Source: Clostridium weizhouense (lineage in GTDB: Bacteria > Bacillota > Clostridia > Clostridiales > Clostridiaceae). From it: a stretch of DNA of 64,000 bases. Position numbers and translations under genes: made by a program. Below the pieces are notes generated by a model. It did no database searches, was not told the origin of the DNA, and saw only the letters and a program-made list of their open reading frames with translations. Shown piece by piece: positions 45,836 through 54,947 of this stretch (the first letter of the stretch is position 1; every line of letters begins with the position of its first letter). The stretch lies in assembly GCF_019431045.1 (NCBI RefSeq), contig NZ_JAHXPT010000004.1:62001-126000 (forward strand). The letters are read 5' to 3'.

Positions 45836-47869
45836 TTAATTAAAACAAATATATTTACTGCTTTTTTCTAAGTTTTTTTGCATTTGATCTATTAGTTGAA
45901 AACCTTCTTCATAATTATTATGTATTAAATTATACGCTTCAGCTTTTGCTGATCTTAATATATTCACATCTTCATATAAGTTAGCTAAAATAAAACCTTC
46001 ATCTCCACTTTGTTTTCTCCCAAACATCTCTCCTGCTCCTCTTAATTTCAAATCTTCTTCTGAAATAAAAAAACCATCAGAAGATTCAGTCATTATCATC
46101 ATTCTTTTCTTAGTTATATTACTTTTAGCTTTAGCTATTAAAATACAATATGATGCATATTTTCCTCTTCCAACTCTACCTCTTAACTGATGAAGCTGTG
46201 CTAATCCAAATCTTTCAGCATTTTCAATAATCATAACAGAAGCATTTGGTACATTAACCCCTACCTCTATCACTGTTGTAGATATCAATACCTTAAATTC
46301 ATCATTTTTAAATCTTGTTATAATATCTTGTTTTTCACTAGCTTTCATCTTTCCATGAAGTATTTCAACACCTACATCTTTAAATTCACTATTTACTAGC
46401 TTTCTATATAAAGTTTCAATTGAATTCAACTGTTCTTTTTCATCTTCTTCAATTAAAGGACATACAATATATACTTGCCTTCCTTTTTTTATTTCTTCAA
46501 GCGCTAATTCATAAGCAAGATTTTTATTATTATCTTGATAAAATCTAGTATCTATTTTTTTTCTACCTGGTGGTAACTCATCAATTATTGAAACATCTAA
46601 ATCTGAATATAAATAAAGAGCTAATGTTCTTGGAATAGGTGTAGCTGTCATAACAAGACAATCTGCTTGTTTTCCTTTATTTATTAATTTACTTCTTTGT
46701 TCAACACCAAATCTATGTTGTTCATCAGTAATTATTAAACCCAATTTTTTAAATTCAACATCTTCTTGAAAAAGAGCATGTGTACCTATTATTAATATAG
46801 GTTGTTCTCCTCTTATTCTTTCTTTAACACGCCTTTTTTCTTTTAATGAGGTACTTCCAGTCAATAATTCAATTTCTATATCAAAATCATCAAAAAGCCT
46901 TTTTGCTTCTTCATAATGTTGAGTAGCTAAAATTTCAGTTGGTGCCATAAACGCACATTGATAGCCATTTTTTATAGCATTAAATATAGCAATCAAAGCA
47001 ATTACTGTTTTTCCACTTCCAACATCTCCTTGAACTAGTCTATTCATTGGATGCAAAGATTTTTGATCTCTTAGAATTTCTCTAACCACTTTTGTCTGTG
47101 CATTAGTAAGCTGATATGGTATTTTATTTTTTAACTCTCTAAGCTCATCTACCCACTCAAATATTATTCCATTTCTATTTTCTTTAAGTTTATATTTTAT
47201 TAATAGTAATTTTAAAGAATAAGTAAATAATTCTTGAAATTTTAATCTAATAGTAGCCTTTTCTAAACTAATTTTATCATCTGGAAAATGTATGCTTTTT
47301 ATCGCATTATTTAATGATATAAGAGAATATCTATTTAATATCTCAATCGGTAAATTCTCTCTTATTTCTATAGATGAAATTATACTATTTATTAATTTTT
47401 CAATTGTTTTATTATTTATATCCCCCTTCAAAGGATATTTAGGTAAAATATTATTCTTTAATGCTTCTTCACAAACAATAACAGGATTAATTACTTCTAG
47501 TGTTTTTCCTATCCTTTTAAATTTACCCATTAAATTATATGTTTTATTTATATAAATAGTATTTTTTATATAACGCTGATTAAACCATTTCGCAACCACT
47601 TTATGATTAGAGTAATCAAATTCTATTGTTGTTAAAATCTTACCTGTCTTAGTTTTAAAATCAGTTTTTATCTTTACTGCTTTACACATTAGAATCTGCT
47701 TTTCATCATCAATTATTTCATCAAATTCTAAATTCCCACTTACAAACTCATAATCTCTAGGAAAATATAATAAGAGATCCAGAATATTAAAAATTCCACA
47801 TTTATTTAATTTTTCTGTTAGTTTTGGGCCTACCCCTTTCAATGAAGAAATATTACTATATATATCCAT
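45836..47869 (-). CDS. recG: ATP-dependent DNA helicase RecG
   Basis: RecG remodels stalled forks and Holliday junctions. The 677-residue protein has the N-terminal wedge/OB domain, Walker A GDVGSGKT (near 280), DEQH box (near 381), motif TATPIPRTLALYLY, and C-terminal helicase motifs including GRVGRG. Its GGAGG ribosome site follows directly on the T-run of a strong terminator (47885-47912), so any transcript reaching recG must pass this terminator or start inside it. Confidence 0.97.
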   Translation of the reverse strand: MDIYSNISSLKGVGPKLTEKLNKCGIFNILDLLLYFPRDYEFVSGNLEFDEIIDDEKQILMCKAVKIKTDFKTKTGKILTTIEFDYSNHKVVAKWFNQRYIKNTIYINKTYNLMGKFKRIGKTLEVINPVIVCEEALKNNILPKYPLKGDINNKTIEKLINSIISSIEIRENLPIEILNRYSLISLNNAIKSIHFPDDKISLEKATIRLKFQELFTYSLKLLLIKYKLKENRNGIIFEWVDELRELKNKIPYQLTNAQTKVVREILRDQKSLHPMNRLVQGDVGSGKTVIALIAIFNAIKNGYQCAFMAPTEILATQHYEEAKRLFDDFDIEIELLTGSTSLKEKRRVKERIRGEQPILIIGTHALFQEDVEFKKLGLIITDEQHRFGVEQRSKLINKGKQADCLVMTATPIPRTLALYLYSDLDVSIIDELPPGRKKIDTRFYQDNNKNLAYELALEEIKKGRQVYIVCPLIEEDEKEQLNSIETLYRKLVNSEFKDVGVEILHGKMKASEKQDIITRFKNDEFKVLISTTVIEVGVNVPNASVMIIENAERFGLAQLHQLRGRVGRGKYASYCILIAKAKSNITKKRMMIMTESSDGFFISEEDLKLRGAGEMFGRKQSGDEGFILANLYEDVNILRSAKAEAYNLIHNNYEEGFQLIDQMQKNLEKSSKYICFN

Positions 47870-47884
47870 TAAATTTATCCTCCA

Positions 47885-47912
47885 AAAAAAGCACCAATTA
47901 AGGTGCTTTTTT
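47885..47912 (-). terminator. Intrinsic terminator of asp23-fakA, abutting recG
   Basis: A perfect 11-bp stem AAAAAAGCACC/GGTGCTTTTTT (47885-47895, 47902-47912), 6-nt loop, minus-strand run of T residues that ends at the recG SD (TTTTTGGAGG). The recG ATG is 16 nt after the stem. Confidence 0.9.
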
Positions 47913-47992
47913 ATTCTTTAATATCTATAAATTTATTTTTACTATAATGAAAAATATACTTTACATATAGACTTTTTATTTTTTATTATGTC

Positions 47993-49639
47993 TTATTCTA
48001 CTGACATTAAGAAATAGTATAAAGGTTGATTTCCTTTATAAGCTTGAATATCTAAATCTCCATATTCATCTTCTAATTCGCTTATAAATTCATGAACCTT
48101 ATCTTCTTCCATCTCTTCTCCATAATAAATACTAACTAATTCACTTTCATTATCTAACATATCTTGTAAAACTTTTTTAGCAACAGATATTGAATTTTCC
48201 CCTACTTCCTTAATTTTACCTTCTATTAGACCTAGCATGTTTCCTTGTTTAATTTCTATTCCATCAATTTCAGTATCTCTAACAGCATAAGTTACAGATC
48301 CTGTTTTTATTGATTTTATAATTTCATTTAATTCTTCAATATTTTCATCCACTTCATGCTCTGGATTAAACATAGTTATACATGCAATACCTTGTGGAAT
48401 AGTTGTTGTTGGTATTACTACTATATTTTTATCGGAAATTTCTGCTGCTTGATTAGCTGCCATAATAATATTTTTATTATTTGGCATTATAAAAATATTA
48501 TCTGCACTTATTTTATCAATACAATCTAATATATCTTGAGTAGATGGATTCATCGTTTGACCACCTTCTATAACATAATCAACACCTGAATCTTTAAATA
48601 TCTTTACAAGCCCATCTCCCATTGCCACAGTTATAAAAGCATACTTTTTATGTTCAACTTTATCTACTGCTATATCATCTACTAATTTTTCATTAGCTTC
48701 TTCAGTTACAGATAACAATTCTCTATGTTCTTCTCTCATATTATCAATTTTAATTTTTGATAATTCACCTATTTTTACAGCGTGAGATAAAACTAACCCT
48801 GGATCATTAGTGTGAATATGAACTTTAATTACATCTTCATATCCTACAACAATCATAGAATCGCCTAATGACTCTATCTTATCTTGAAATTCTTTTGCTC
48901 TCTTTGCATCTCCAAGTATTATAAATTCAGTGCAATATCCAAATTTAATATCTATATCTTCAGTAGCTTTAGCGCCCACTTTTTGAGCTTCTGAATTAAC
49001 ATTTATATCTTTAATCTCTGCTTCAATTTCTTCTGTTAATGCTTCAAGCATACCTTCAAGTATAATATAAAGTCCCATACCACCTGAATCTACTACTTTC
49101 GCTTTCTTTAAAGCAGGTAATAATTCTGGTGTTTTATCAAGCATTATTTTAGCTTCTTTATTTACTTCTTTCATTAAAGCTACAATATCATTAGCATTAG
49201 ATGCCACAGCTGCCTCTGATGCTGCTCTTATTACTGAAAGTATTGTTCCTTCTGTCGGTCTCATAACTGCTTTATAAGCTGCATTACATCCTTCAAAAAA
49301 TCCAATTGCAAATTCAGTTGGATCTACTTCACTCTTACCATCTAGGCCTTTAGAAAATCCTCTTAATATTTGAGATAAAATAACACCAGAATTTCCTCTT
49401 GCACCCATTAGTGCACCTTTTGCTAACTTTTTAGATATTTCTCCAATTGAATTAGAATTTATATTTTCTATTTCTTTAACTGCTGCTTTAAAAGTCATTG
49501 ACATATTTGTTCCTGTGTCACCATCTGGTACAGGAAATACATTTAAAGCATTTACAAAATCGCTTTGTTCTAATAATCTATTGCTAGCATTTACAACCAT
49601 GTTATAAAAATCATGGCCATTTATTTTTTTAAATTCCAT
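47993..49639 (-). CDS. fakA: Fatty acid kinase catalytic subunit FakA (DAK2/YloV)
   Basis: FakA phosphorylates fatty acids bound to FakB proteins, giving acyl phosphate that enters phospholipid synthesis with PlsX/PlsY. The 548-residue protein has the DAK2 kinase domain (1 to about 200) with the Mg-ATP motif PDGDTGTNM (38-46) and GARGNSGVILSQILRGF, then a middle and a C-terminal DegV-like domain. It lies 14 nt after asp23 (yloU-yloV in Bacillus). No fakB gene is in the window. A strong terminator follows. Confidence 0.93.
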   Translation of the reverse strand: MEFKKINGHDFYNMVVNASNRLLEQSDFVNALNVFPVPDGDTGTNMSMTFKAAVKEIENINSNSIGEISKKLAKGALMGARGNSGVILSQILRGFSKGLDGKSEVDPTEFAIGFFEGCNAAYKAVMRPTEGTILSVIRAASEAAVASNANDIVALMKEVNKEAKIMLDKTPELLPALKKAKVVDSGGMGLYIILEGMLEALTEEIEAEIKDINVNSEAQKVGAKATEDIDIKFGYCTEFIILGDAKRAKEFQDKIESLGDSMIVVGYEDVIKVHIHTNDPGLVLSHAVKIGELSKIKIDNMREEHRELLSVTEEANEKLVDDIAVDKVEHKKYAFITVAMGDGLVKIFKDSGVDYVIEGGQTMNPSTQDILDCIDKISADNIFIMPNNKNIIMAANQAAEISDKNIVVIPTTTIPQGIACITMFNPEHEVDENIEELNEIIKSIKTGSVTYAVRDTEIDGIEIKQGNMLGLIEGKIKEVGENSISVAKKVLQDMLDNESELVSIYYGEEMEEDKVHEFISELEDEYGDLDIQAYKGNQPLYYFLMSVE

Positions 49640-49652
49640 CTAATTTAACCTC

Positions 49653-50003
49653 CTAGACTCTTACCGCTTGAACATTTACTGTTATCGATGAAACCTTTAA
49701 CCCTGTGTAATTCTCAACACTATAACGAACTTTTTGAATTATATTATTAGCTATAACAGATATTTTTGTTCCATATTCAACCATAACAAATAACTCTACT
49801 TGTAATCTATTTTCTTCTATTAAATTTAATTTTACACCTTTACTCAAGTTTTCTATACGCATAAGCTCCCAAAATCCATCAGTAGCATTTTTAGAAACCA
49901 TGCCAACTACGCCATAACATTCCATTGTTGATAATCCAACAATCTTAGCTAAGACTTCTTCTGAATAACTTATATTACCATTTTCGTTTGAAAATCCAAC
50001 CAT
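49653..50003 (-). CDS. Asp23/Gls24 family protein (YloU)
   Basis: A 116-residue Asp23-family protein: NISYSEEVLAKIVGLSTMECYGVVGM at the N terminus and the central VEYGTKISVIANNIIQKV. The family is linked to envelope stress and to fatty-acid kinase operons. Here it precedes fakA. ATG with AGGAGG; promoter candidate TTGAAT-17-TAGAAT at 50039-50067. Confidence 0.92.
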   Translation of the reverse strand: MVGFSNENGNISYSEEVLAKIVGLSTMECYGVVGMVSKNATDGFWELMRIENLSKGVKLNLIEENRLQVELFVMVEYGTKISVIANNIIQKVRYSVENYTGLKVSSITVNVQAVRV

Positions 50004-50038
50004 TGCTATTCCTCCTAAATATTATATCCTTATTGTAT

Positions 50039-50067
50039 ATTCTATCTTAGAACGGTATTTTATTCAA
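50039..50067 (-). promoter_or_regulatory. Promoter of asp23-fakA
   Basis: TTGAAT (50062-50067), 17 nt, TAGAAT (50039-50044) on the minus strand. Confidence 0.55.
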
Positions 50068-50118
50068 GAAATATCTCTTTAAATAATAATATTATTGCCT
50101 TTTCTTTTGAAAATTAAC

Positions 50119-50148
50119 TTGCATACTTTATACTTTATGTGATATAAT
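50119..50148 (+). promoter_or_regulatory. Promoter of rpmB
   Basis: TTGCAT (50119-50124), 18 nt, TATAAT (50143-50148) with TG one base upstream of the -10 (extended -10). It is divergent from the asp23 promoter; the two -35 elements are about 50 nt apart. Confidence 0.7.
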
Positions 50149-50202
50149 TCATTCTGTCCTATTGAAGATAATTATCTTTACAATATAAGGAGGTGTTTTC
50201 TA

Positions 50203-50394
50203 GTGGCAAGAAGATGCGAAATTTGTGATAAAGGTGTTGTATCTGGTGTACAATTCAGCCATTCACATCGTCAATCAAAGAGAACTTGGGCTCCTAACAT
50301 AAAGAAAGTAAAGGCTTTAGTTAACGGAACACCAAAAACTGTTCATGTATGTACAAGATGCCTTAGATCTGGTAAGGTTCAAAGAGCAATATAG
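50203..50394 (+). CDS. rpmB: 50S ribosomal protein L28
   Basis: A 63-residue L28 starting (GTG) MARRCEICDKGVVSGVQFSH, with paired cysteines CEIC and CTRC (zinc-binding form), and ending RCLRSGKVQRA. SD AAGGAGGTG at 7-nt spacing. It is transcribed opposite to its neighbours from its own promoter, and ends with a bidirectional terminator shared with spoVM. The same isolated, divergent position is seen in B. subtilis. Confidence 0.98.
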   Translation: MARRCEICDKGVVSGVQFSHSHRQSKRTWAPNIKKVKALVNGTPKTVHVCTRCLRSGKVQRAI

Positions 50395-50401
50395 TTCAAA
50401 T

Positions 50402-50435
50402 AAAAAATGCAATTGTTATCCCAATTGCATTTTTT
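50402..50435. terminator. Bidirectional terminator of rpmB and spoVM
   Basis: A perfect 14-bp stem (50402-50415 with 50422-50435) and 6-nt loop. T-runs flank it on both strands, serving the convergent rpmB and spoVM. Confidence 0.85.
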
Positions 50436-50467
50436 ATTTTTTCTTATTTTAGAGTTATATGTATACT

Positions 50468-50539
50468 CTATTTATTTTTTCTAAAAAATTTTATTATACT
50501 CGAAAAAAACTTAGGTAATTTAAATGCTACAATCTTCAT
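50468..50539 (-). CDS. spoVM: Stage V sporulation protein M (tiny amphipathic helix)
   Basis: A 23-residue peptide starting MKIVAFKLPKFFSS and ending FFRKNK. It matches SpoVM of B. subtilis (26 residues) in the MK.....KLPKF core with proline at position 9, the amphipathic helix, and the FRK C-terminal end. SpoVM recognises the convex forespore membrane and anchors SpoIVA to start coat assembly. SD CAGGAGG is 6 nt upstream. The place between thiN and rpmB is exactly that of spoVM in B. subtilis. It is three residues shorter than the Bacillus form. Confidence 0.9.
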   Translation of the reverse strand: MKIVAFKLPKFFSSIIKFFRKNK

Positions 50540-50555
50540 TTTAGTCCTCCTGAAA

Positions 50556-50586
50556 ATTAATATATTAATGCTCTTAATATATTAAT
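50556..50586 (-). promoter_or_regulatory. Perfect 13-bp hairpin just upstream of spoVM
   Basis: ATTAATATATTAA (50556-50568) and its complement (50574-50586) with a TGCTC loop. It ends 6 nt before the spoVM SD. A sigma-E-like promoter (GAATATT at 50584-50590 and CATTAATA at 50563-50570, 13-nt spacing) overlaps it; the -10 fits poorly, so this is tentative. Confidence 0.4.
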
Positions 50587-50592
50587 ATTCAT

Positions 50593-50624
50593 AAATGATA
50601 AAAATGTTCCTGTTTTTATCATTT
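50593..50624 (-). terminator. Terminator-like hairpin between thiN and spoVM
   Basis: AAATGATAAAAA (50593-50604) and its complement (50613-50624) form a perfect 12-bp stem with an 8-nt loop; the 3' arm itself is T-rich on the minus strand. It may end the rsgA-rpe-thiN transcript, about 135 nt after thiN. The rest of 50625-50758 is A+T-rich with nothing recognised. Confidence 0.5.
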
Positions 50625-50758
50625 TATATAAAAATAAATTCAATAAATACATATTAAAATAATATTTCTATTATTATCTTTAAATAAAAAAATATACTTA
50701 AAACACTTCAAATAATTACATAATTTAAATTACAAAGTATTTTTTCTTTTATAAAAAT

Positions 50759-51394
50759 TTAATCAAAAGAATGTAATATTAATAATTCTCCTTCTTTATA
50801 CTCAATTTCAATTGGAGTGTCTATAAATTCATTACATATTGCTCTTGGTTCTAGCAATGATACATCACATTCTAACAAGGTATACCTACCACCTTTTATT
50901 TTTAAAGACTTCACTTTATCAGATAAAGCATGAAAGGATATATTTTCTCCATATTTTCCAAACAACTTTATTTTTTTATTTCCTAAATACATCCTATTAT
51001 TATTGTCTATAATTTCAAGATATACACCTTTATTTTTTGCGTTTAAAAGTAATCCTATATTCCCTAGTGTATGATCTAACCTTGTACCTGTTGCTCCAAA
51101 TAAATATATTTTATCACCACCTCTTTTTATTGACTCTAAAAATGCAATTTCTGTATCAGTAAAGTCTTTTTCTGGTGGATATTTCACAACTTCATTTACT
51201 TTATTTTCAAGTTCTTTTAAAACTTCTTTTTTCATCGAATCAAAGTCTCCAAGAAGCAAATTCGGAGTAATTCCATAATTCAAAAGACATTCTCCACCTT
51301 TATCTGCTGCTATAATAAAATCTGCATCTTTAATATAACTTTCTAAAAGTTCTTTAGATGGGGGATTGCCTCCACTTACAATTATTACTCTCAT
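50759..51394 (-). CDS. thiN: Thiamine pyrophosphokinase ThiN
   Basis: ThiN turns thiamine directly into thiamine diphosphate. The 211-residue protein shows ADKGGECLLNYGITPNLLLGDFDS at the N-terminal half, PPEKDFTDTEIAF and LFGATGTRLDHTLGNIGLL, the typical Asp-rich active-site motifs. It follows rpe by 8 nt. The order rsgA-rpe-thiN-spoVM is conserved with Bacillus. Confidence 0.97.
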   Translation of the reverse strand: MRVIIVSGGNPPSKELLESYIKDADFIIAADKGGECLLNYGITPNLLLGDFDSMKKEVLKELENKVNEVVKYPPEKDFTDTEIAFLESIKRGGDKIYLFGATGTRLDHTLGNIGLLLNAKNKGVYLEIIDNNNRMYLGNKKIKLFGKYGENISFHALSDKVKSLKIKGGRYTLLECDVSLLEPRAICNEFIDTPIEIEYKEGELLILHSFD

Positions 51395-51402
51395 TTTGTT
51401 AG

Positions 51403-52047
51403 TTACCCCCTTAAGGCTTTTATATTCTCTTCTATATTACTACCATTAAATATGGCTGAACCAGCTACTATTACATTAGCTCCTGCTTCAATTAGTAAAC
51501 TTACATTAGAAGAATCAACACCTCCATCTACCTCTATTAATAATGTTGGATTTAATTTCTCACTTAATTCCTTTACTTCTTTAATCTTTTCTAGCGCATA
51601 TGGAATAAACTTTTGACCTCCAAATCCTGGATTTACAGACATTATCAATACCATATCTAATTGAGATATTAAATCTTTTAATACCATTGTTGGTGTTCCC
51701 GGATTTAATGAAACCGCTGCTTTTTTCCCTTTTGATTTAATATATTGAATTGTTCTATCAATATGTTTATCTGCTTCATAATGAACAGTTATAATATCTG
51801 CTCCTGCTGTTATAAATTCGTCTATATATTTTGATGGATTTTCTATCATTAAATGTACATCAAAAACTTTGCTAGTTCTCTTTCTTATAGCTTTTATAAC
51901 TGGAAATCCAAATGATATGTTCGGTACAAAAGACCCATCCATAACATCTATATGAATAAAATCTGCTCCTGCTTTATCTATTCTTTCTATATCCTCTCCT
52001 AATCTTGAAAAATCTGCTGATAATATTGATGGTGCTACTTTTACCAT
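51403..52047 (-). CDS. rpe: Ribulose-phosphate 3-epimerase
   Basis: Rpe interconverts ribulose 5-phosphate and xylulose 5-phosphate in the pentose phosphate pathway. The 214-residue TIM-barrel has [48 protein letters not shown] and [20 protein letters not shown]. It overlaps the end of rsgA by 7 nt, its SD lying inside rsgA. Confidence 0.98.
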   Translation of the reverse strand: MVKVAPSILSADFSRLGEDIERIDKAGADFIHIDVMDGSFVPNISFGFPVIKAIRKRTSKVFDVHLMIENPSKYIDEFITAGADIITVHYEADKHIDRTIQYIKSKGKKAAVSLNPGTPTMVLKDLISQLDMVLIMSVNPGFGGQKFIPYALEKIKEVKELSEKLNPTLLIEVDGGVDSSNVSLLIEAGANVIVAGSAIFNGSNIEENIKALRG

Positions 52048-52913
52048 TTATTTTTTTCCCCCTCTATTATTTCTTCTAATGTTCTTATATAAAATTCATA
52101 TCTGTATTTATTAATTTTACCTTCTTCTACATATTTTTTTATTGCACATTGTGGTTCTTTATTGTGTAAACAACCTCTATATTTACAACTTTCATTATGT
52201 TCTTCAAATTCTGGAAAACAGTATTTCAACTCTTCTTTACTCATAAGTTCCTTTACTTCTAAAGTTGAAAATCCTGGTGTATCAACAATATACCCATCCG
52301 CAACTTCTATCAATTCACTGTGTCTTGTTGTATGCTTACCTCTTCCTATCTTTTCACTGACAGTTCCTGTTTGCATATGTTCTTTAGATGTAAGCTTGTT
52401 GATTAATGTAGATTTTCCAGCACCTGATGGACCACATAAAACTGTTATATTACCGTTAATCCTCTCTTTAAGGAGCTCTATACCTAGTCCTTCTTTAGCA
52501 TTTATGTATAATACTTCATATCCTATATCATTAATTTTATTCTTAATTTCTTCTCGTTCTTCTTCTGATACTAAATCTACCTTATTTAAACAAACTATAG
52601 CTTCAATATTATTATACTCACATAAAACCAAAAACCTATTTAATAAGTCGAAATTTATATCAGGATTCTTAATCGCAAATACCACAAATGCTAATGATAT
52701 ATTAGCAACAGCCGGCCTAACTAATTTAGAAGTTCTTTCACTAATTTCTTCAATAACACCTTTACCATTTTCAAGTTTTATAATAACATTATCTCCAACC
52801 ATCGGTTTAATATCTTTATGTCTAAATTTTCCTCTTGCCTTACATTCTATTAGTTCGTCATCAACTTTTACATAGTAAAATCCAGCTATTCCTTTTATTA
52901 TTTTTCCCTTCAT
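52041..52913 (-). CDS. rsgA: Small-subunit-assembly GTPase RsgA (YloQ)
   Basis: RsgA checks the decoding centre during 30S maturation and is stimulated by ribosomes. With the start at 52913 (GGAGG, 5 nt) it has 290 residues: an OB domain, a circularly permuted G domain (NKVD before GPSGAGKST and DTPGFS), and a C-terminal zinc cluster CFPEF...[15 protein letters not shown] longer frame to 52976 reads through the SD. It follows the pknB terminator, so it probably has its own promoter in the short gap or is reached by readthrough. Confidence 0.96.
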   Translation of the reverse strand: MKGKIIKGIAGFYYVKVDDELIECKARGKFRHKDIKPMVGDNVIIKLENGKGVIEEISERTSKLVRPAVANISLAFVVFAIKNPDINFDLLNRFLVLCEYNNIEAIVCLNKVDLVSEEEREEIKNKINDIGYEVLYINAKEGLGIELLKERINGNITVLCGPSGAGKSTLINKLTSKEHMQTGTVSEKIGRGKHTTRHSELIEVADGYIVDTPGFSTLEVKELMSKEELKYCFPEFEEHNESCKYRGCLHNKEPQCAIKKYVEEGKINKYRYEFYIRTLEEIIEGEKNKW

Positions 52914-52989
52914 ATATTCCTCCATAATTAAATTTTTCTCATTACTATAATAAACAAAATTTTGTAAATAATTCAACTTTTATAAAAAA

Positions 52990-53019
52990 GAGAGGGTGGT
53001 TTTTAACCCATACCTCTCC
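52990..53019 (-). terminator. Intrinsic terminator of pknB
   Basis: Stem GAGAGG/CCTCTC with inner GGTT/AACC pairs (52990-53018) and a minus-strand run of six T residues, starting 8 nt after the pknB stop. Confidence 0.75.
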
Positions 53020-53026
53020 ATTATTA

Positions 53027-54946
53027 TTAATGTGGTTTACTGTTAGTAGTTTTTCCTGGACCTTGAGTTGGTACATCCTGATTTTCTGCTTCATCTTCAG
53101 ATATTGGAGGGGTAGTACCTGGTTTATTATTATTGTTATTATTCCCAGGTGTTGTTCCTCCCGGTGTATTGCTTCCTGGAGTATTGTTTCCTGGTGTTTC
53201 TTGTGGTGGAGTAATTGGTTCTGGTTTAGGTTCTGGTTTCACATATTTACCAATAGTAATTGTAATTGTACTCCATTGCCTTACATTAGAGCCTTCATTA
53301 GATTGTGATAATACTTTACCATTGTTAGACTCATCATTTGTTTCTTTTTCTACAATTGAAACTTTTAATTTTGCATTTTCAAGTTTAACCTTTGCTTCAT
53401 CTAAAGTTAAACCTATCACACTAGGAACCTTAGAATATTTTATCTCCGAACCCTTACTTACAACTATTGAAACCTTTGTAGATGTAGTTATTTCTGTATC
53501 TTTAGTTGGATTTTGGCTTATTATTTGTCCTTTTGGAATATCATTGCTATATTCTTCTGTAGTATTATCTATCTTTAATCCAAGGGATTCTAAAATCTTT
53601 TTAGCTGTATCTAAATCATCTTCCCTTAAATCAGGCATTTTAACCTTAGTTTCTCCTGAACTGACAATAACTCTAACTTTACTTTTTACCTTTACTTTAG
53701 TTCCTTCTTTAGGATCTATTTTAATAATTGTTCCCTCTGGTTGATCACTTTTTTCAGTTCCAGCATCTACCAAAATCAAATCCATGCCTTCAAGTTTAGC
53801 CTTTGCCTGCTCTAATGTGCTACCTATAATATTCGGAACTTCTACTTCTTTATTTGTACCTGCAGAGCTAAATAATGTAAACAATCCTATACCTAATAAT
53901 ATTAGAAGCGCTAAGCCTCCTATTATCATTCCAATTTTCATAATCTTTTTCTTATTGATATTTTTCGATTTTGTTTCATTATCTTCCTCATAATCATCAT
54001 CGTCATAATAATAATCATCCTCTTCATAAGCACTATTGTTTAAATTAGATTGTTTTGATATTTCTTCTGTTACTGCTGACATTATTATTGTATGTTCATT
54101 ATCTGTAACACTATCTATTATAGCATTAGGATTTTCCTTTATCTTTTCAAGATCTAATATTACTTCTTTAGCAGTTTGATACCTCTTATTAGGATCTTTT
54201 TCCATGCATTTTAATATTAACTTATTTAAATTATCAGGTATTTTGGAATTAAGATTTTTAGGTGGTATAACATTTTCTTGCAAATGCTTTAATGCAATAG
54301 TTACAGCAGTATCTGCTTCGAATGGTAGAACACCTGTAACCATTTCATATAATACAACTCCTAGTGAATATAAATCTGTTCTATAATCTATAAAACTTCC
54401 TTTTGCTTGTTCTGGAGAAAGATAATGAGCTGATCCCATTATAGTGCTAGTATTAGTAATAGTTGATGAGGAGGTTGATTTAGCGATTCCAAAATCAGTT
54501 ACTTTAATTGCACCATTTTCAGCAACTAAAATATTTTGTGGTTTGACATCTCTATGAATTATTTTATTTCTATGTGCACAATCTAATGCCTTTGCTATTT
54601 GTATAGCTGTTAATATAGCTTTTTCATAATTCATTTTACCAAATTTATTTATGGTATCTTTTAATGTCTTACCATCAACTAACTCCATAACTATATAATT
54701 TAAATCATCTTGTGTGCCCACATCTAATATATTTACAATATTGTTATCAGATAAAGTGGCAATTGCAGTAGCTTCCCCTTTAAACTTTTCAACAATATCA
54801 GCATTATTACAAAATTCTTTTTTAAGAATTTTAACTGCTACAAATCTATTTAATTTATTACATCTTGCTTTAAAAACTTCAGACATTCCACCTTCGCCTA
54901 TTTTTTCAAGCAATTCATATCTATTACCTAATATAATCCCTTTCAT
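53027..54946 (-). CDS. pknB: Membrane Ser/Thr protein kinase with PASTA domains (PknB/PrkC)
   Basis: This eukaryote-like kinase senses muropeptides and controls growth, cell-wall synthesis and spore germination in Firmicutes. With the start at 54946 (GAGGAG, 9 nt) it has 639 residues: kinase domain with GEGGMSEVF, K39 (VAVKIL), D133 (HRDVKPQN) and DFG (151-153); an acidic Asp/Glu/Tyr-rich linker; one membrane helix (338-360); three PASTA repeats (about 368-432, 433-503, 504-570); and a Pro/Gly/Asn-rich tail (about 575-639) likely to sit in the wall. prpC is directly upstream. Confidence 0.97.
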   Translation of the reverse strand: MKGIILGNRYELLEKIGEGGMSEVFKARCNKLNRFVAVKILKKEFCNNADIVEKFKGEATAIATLSDNNIVNILDVGTQDDLNYIVMELVDGKTLKDTINKFGKMNYEKAILTAIQIAKALDCAHRNKIIHRDVKPQNILVAENGAIKVTDFGIAKSTSSSTITNTSTIMGSAHYLSPEQAKGSFIDYRTDLYSLGVVLYEMVTGVLPFEADTAVTIALKHLQENVIPPKNLNSKIPDNLNKLILKCMEKDPNKRYQTAKEVILDLEKIKENPNAIIDSVTDNEHTIIMSAVTEEISKQSNLNNSAYEEDDYYYDDDDYEEDNETKSKNINKKKIMKIGMIIGGLALLILLGIGLFTLFSSAGTNKEVEVPNIIGSTLEQAKAKLEGMDLILVDAGTEKSDQPEGTIIKIDPKEGTKVKVKSKVRVIVSSGETKVKMPDLREDDLDTAKKILESLGLKIDNTTEEYSNDIPKGQIISQNPTKDTEITTSTKVSIVVSKGSEIKYSKVPSVIGLTLDEAKVKLENAKLKVSIVEKETNDESNNGKVLSQSNEGSNVRQWSTITITIGKYVKPEPKPEPITPPQETPGNNTPGSNTPGGTTPGNNNNNNKPGTTPPISEDEAENQDVPTQGPGKTTNSKPH

Positions 54947-54947
54947 G

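Noticed and set aside
52162-52875. 237-codon plus-strand ORF
   Set aside because: It is entirely antisense to rsgA, a secure gene, and has no SD or recognisable domain; long antisense frames arise from codon bias.
53133-53744. 203-codon plus-strand ORF with Pro/Gly-rich start
   Set aside because: Antisense to the PASTA and low-complexity tail of pknB; no independent support.
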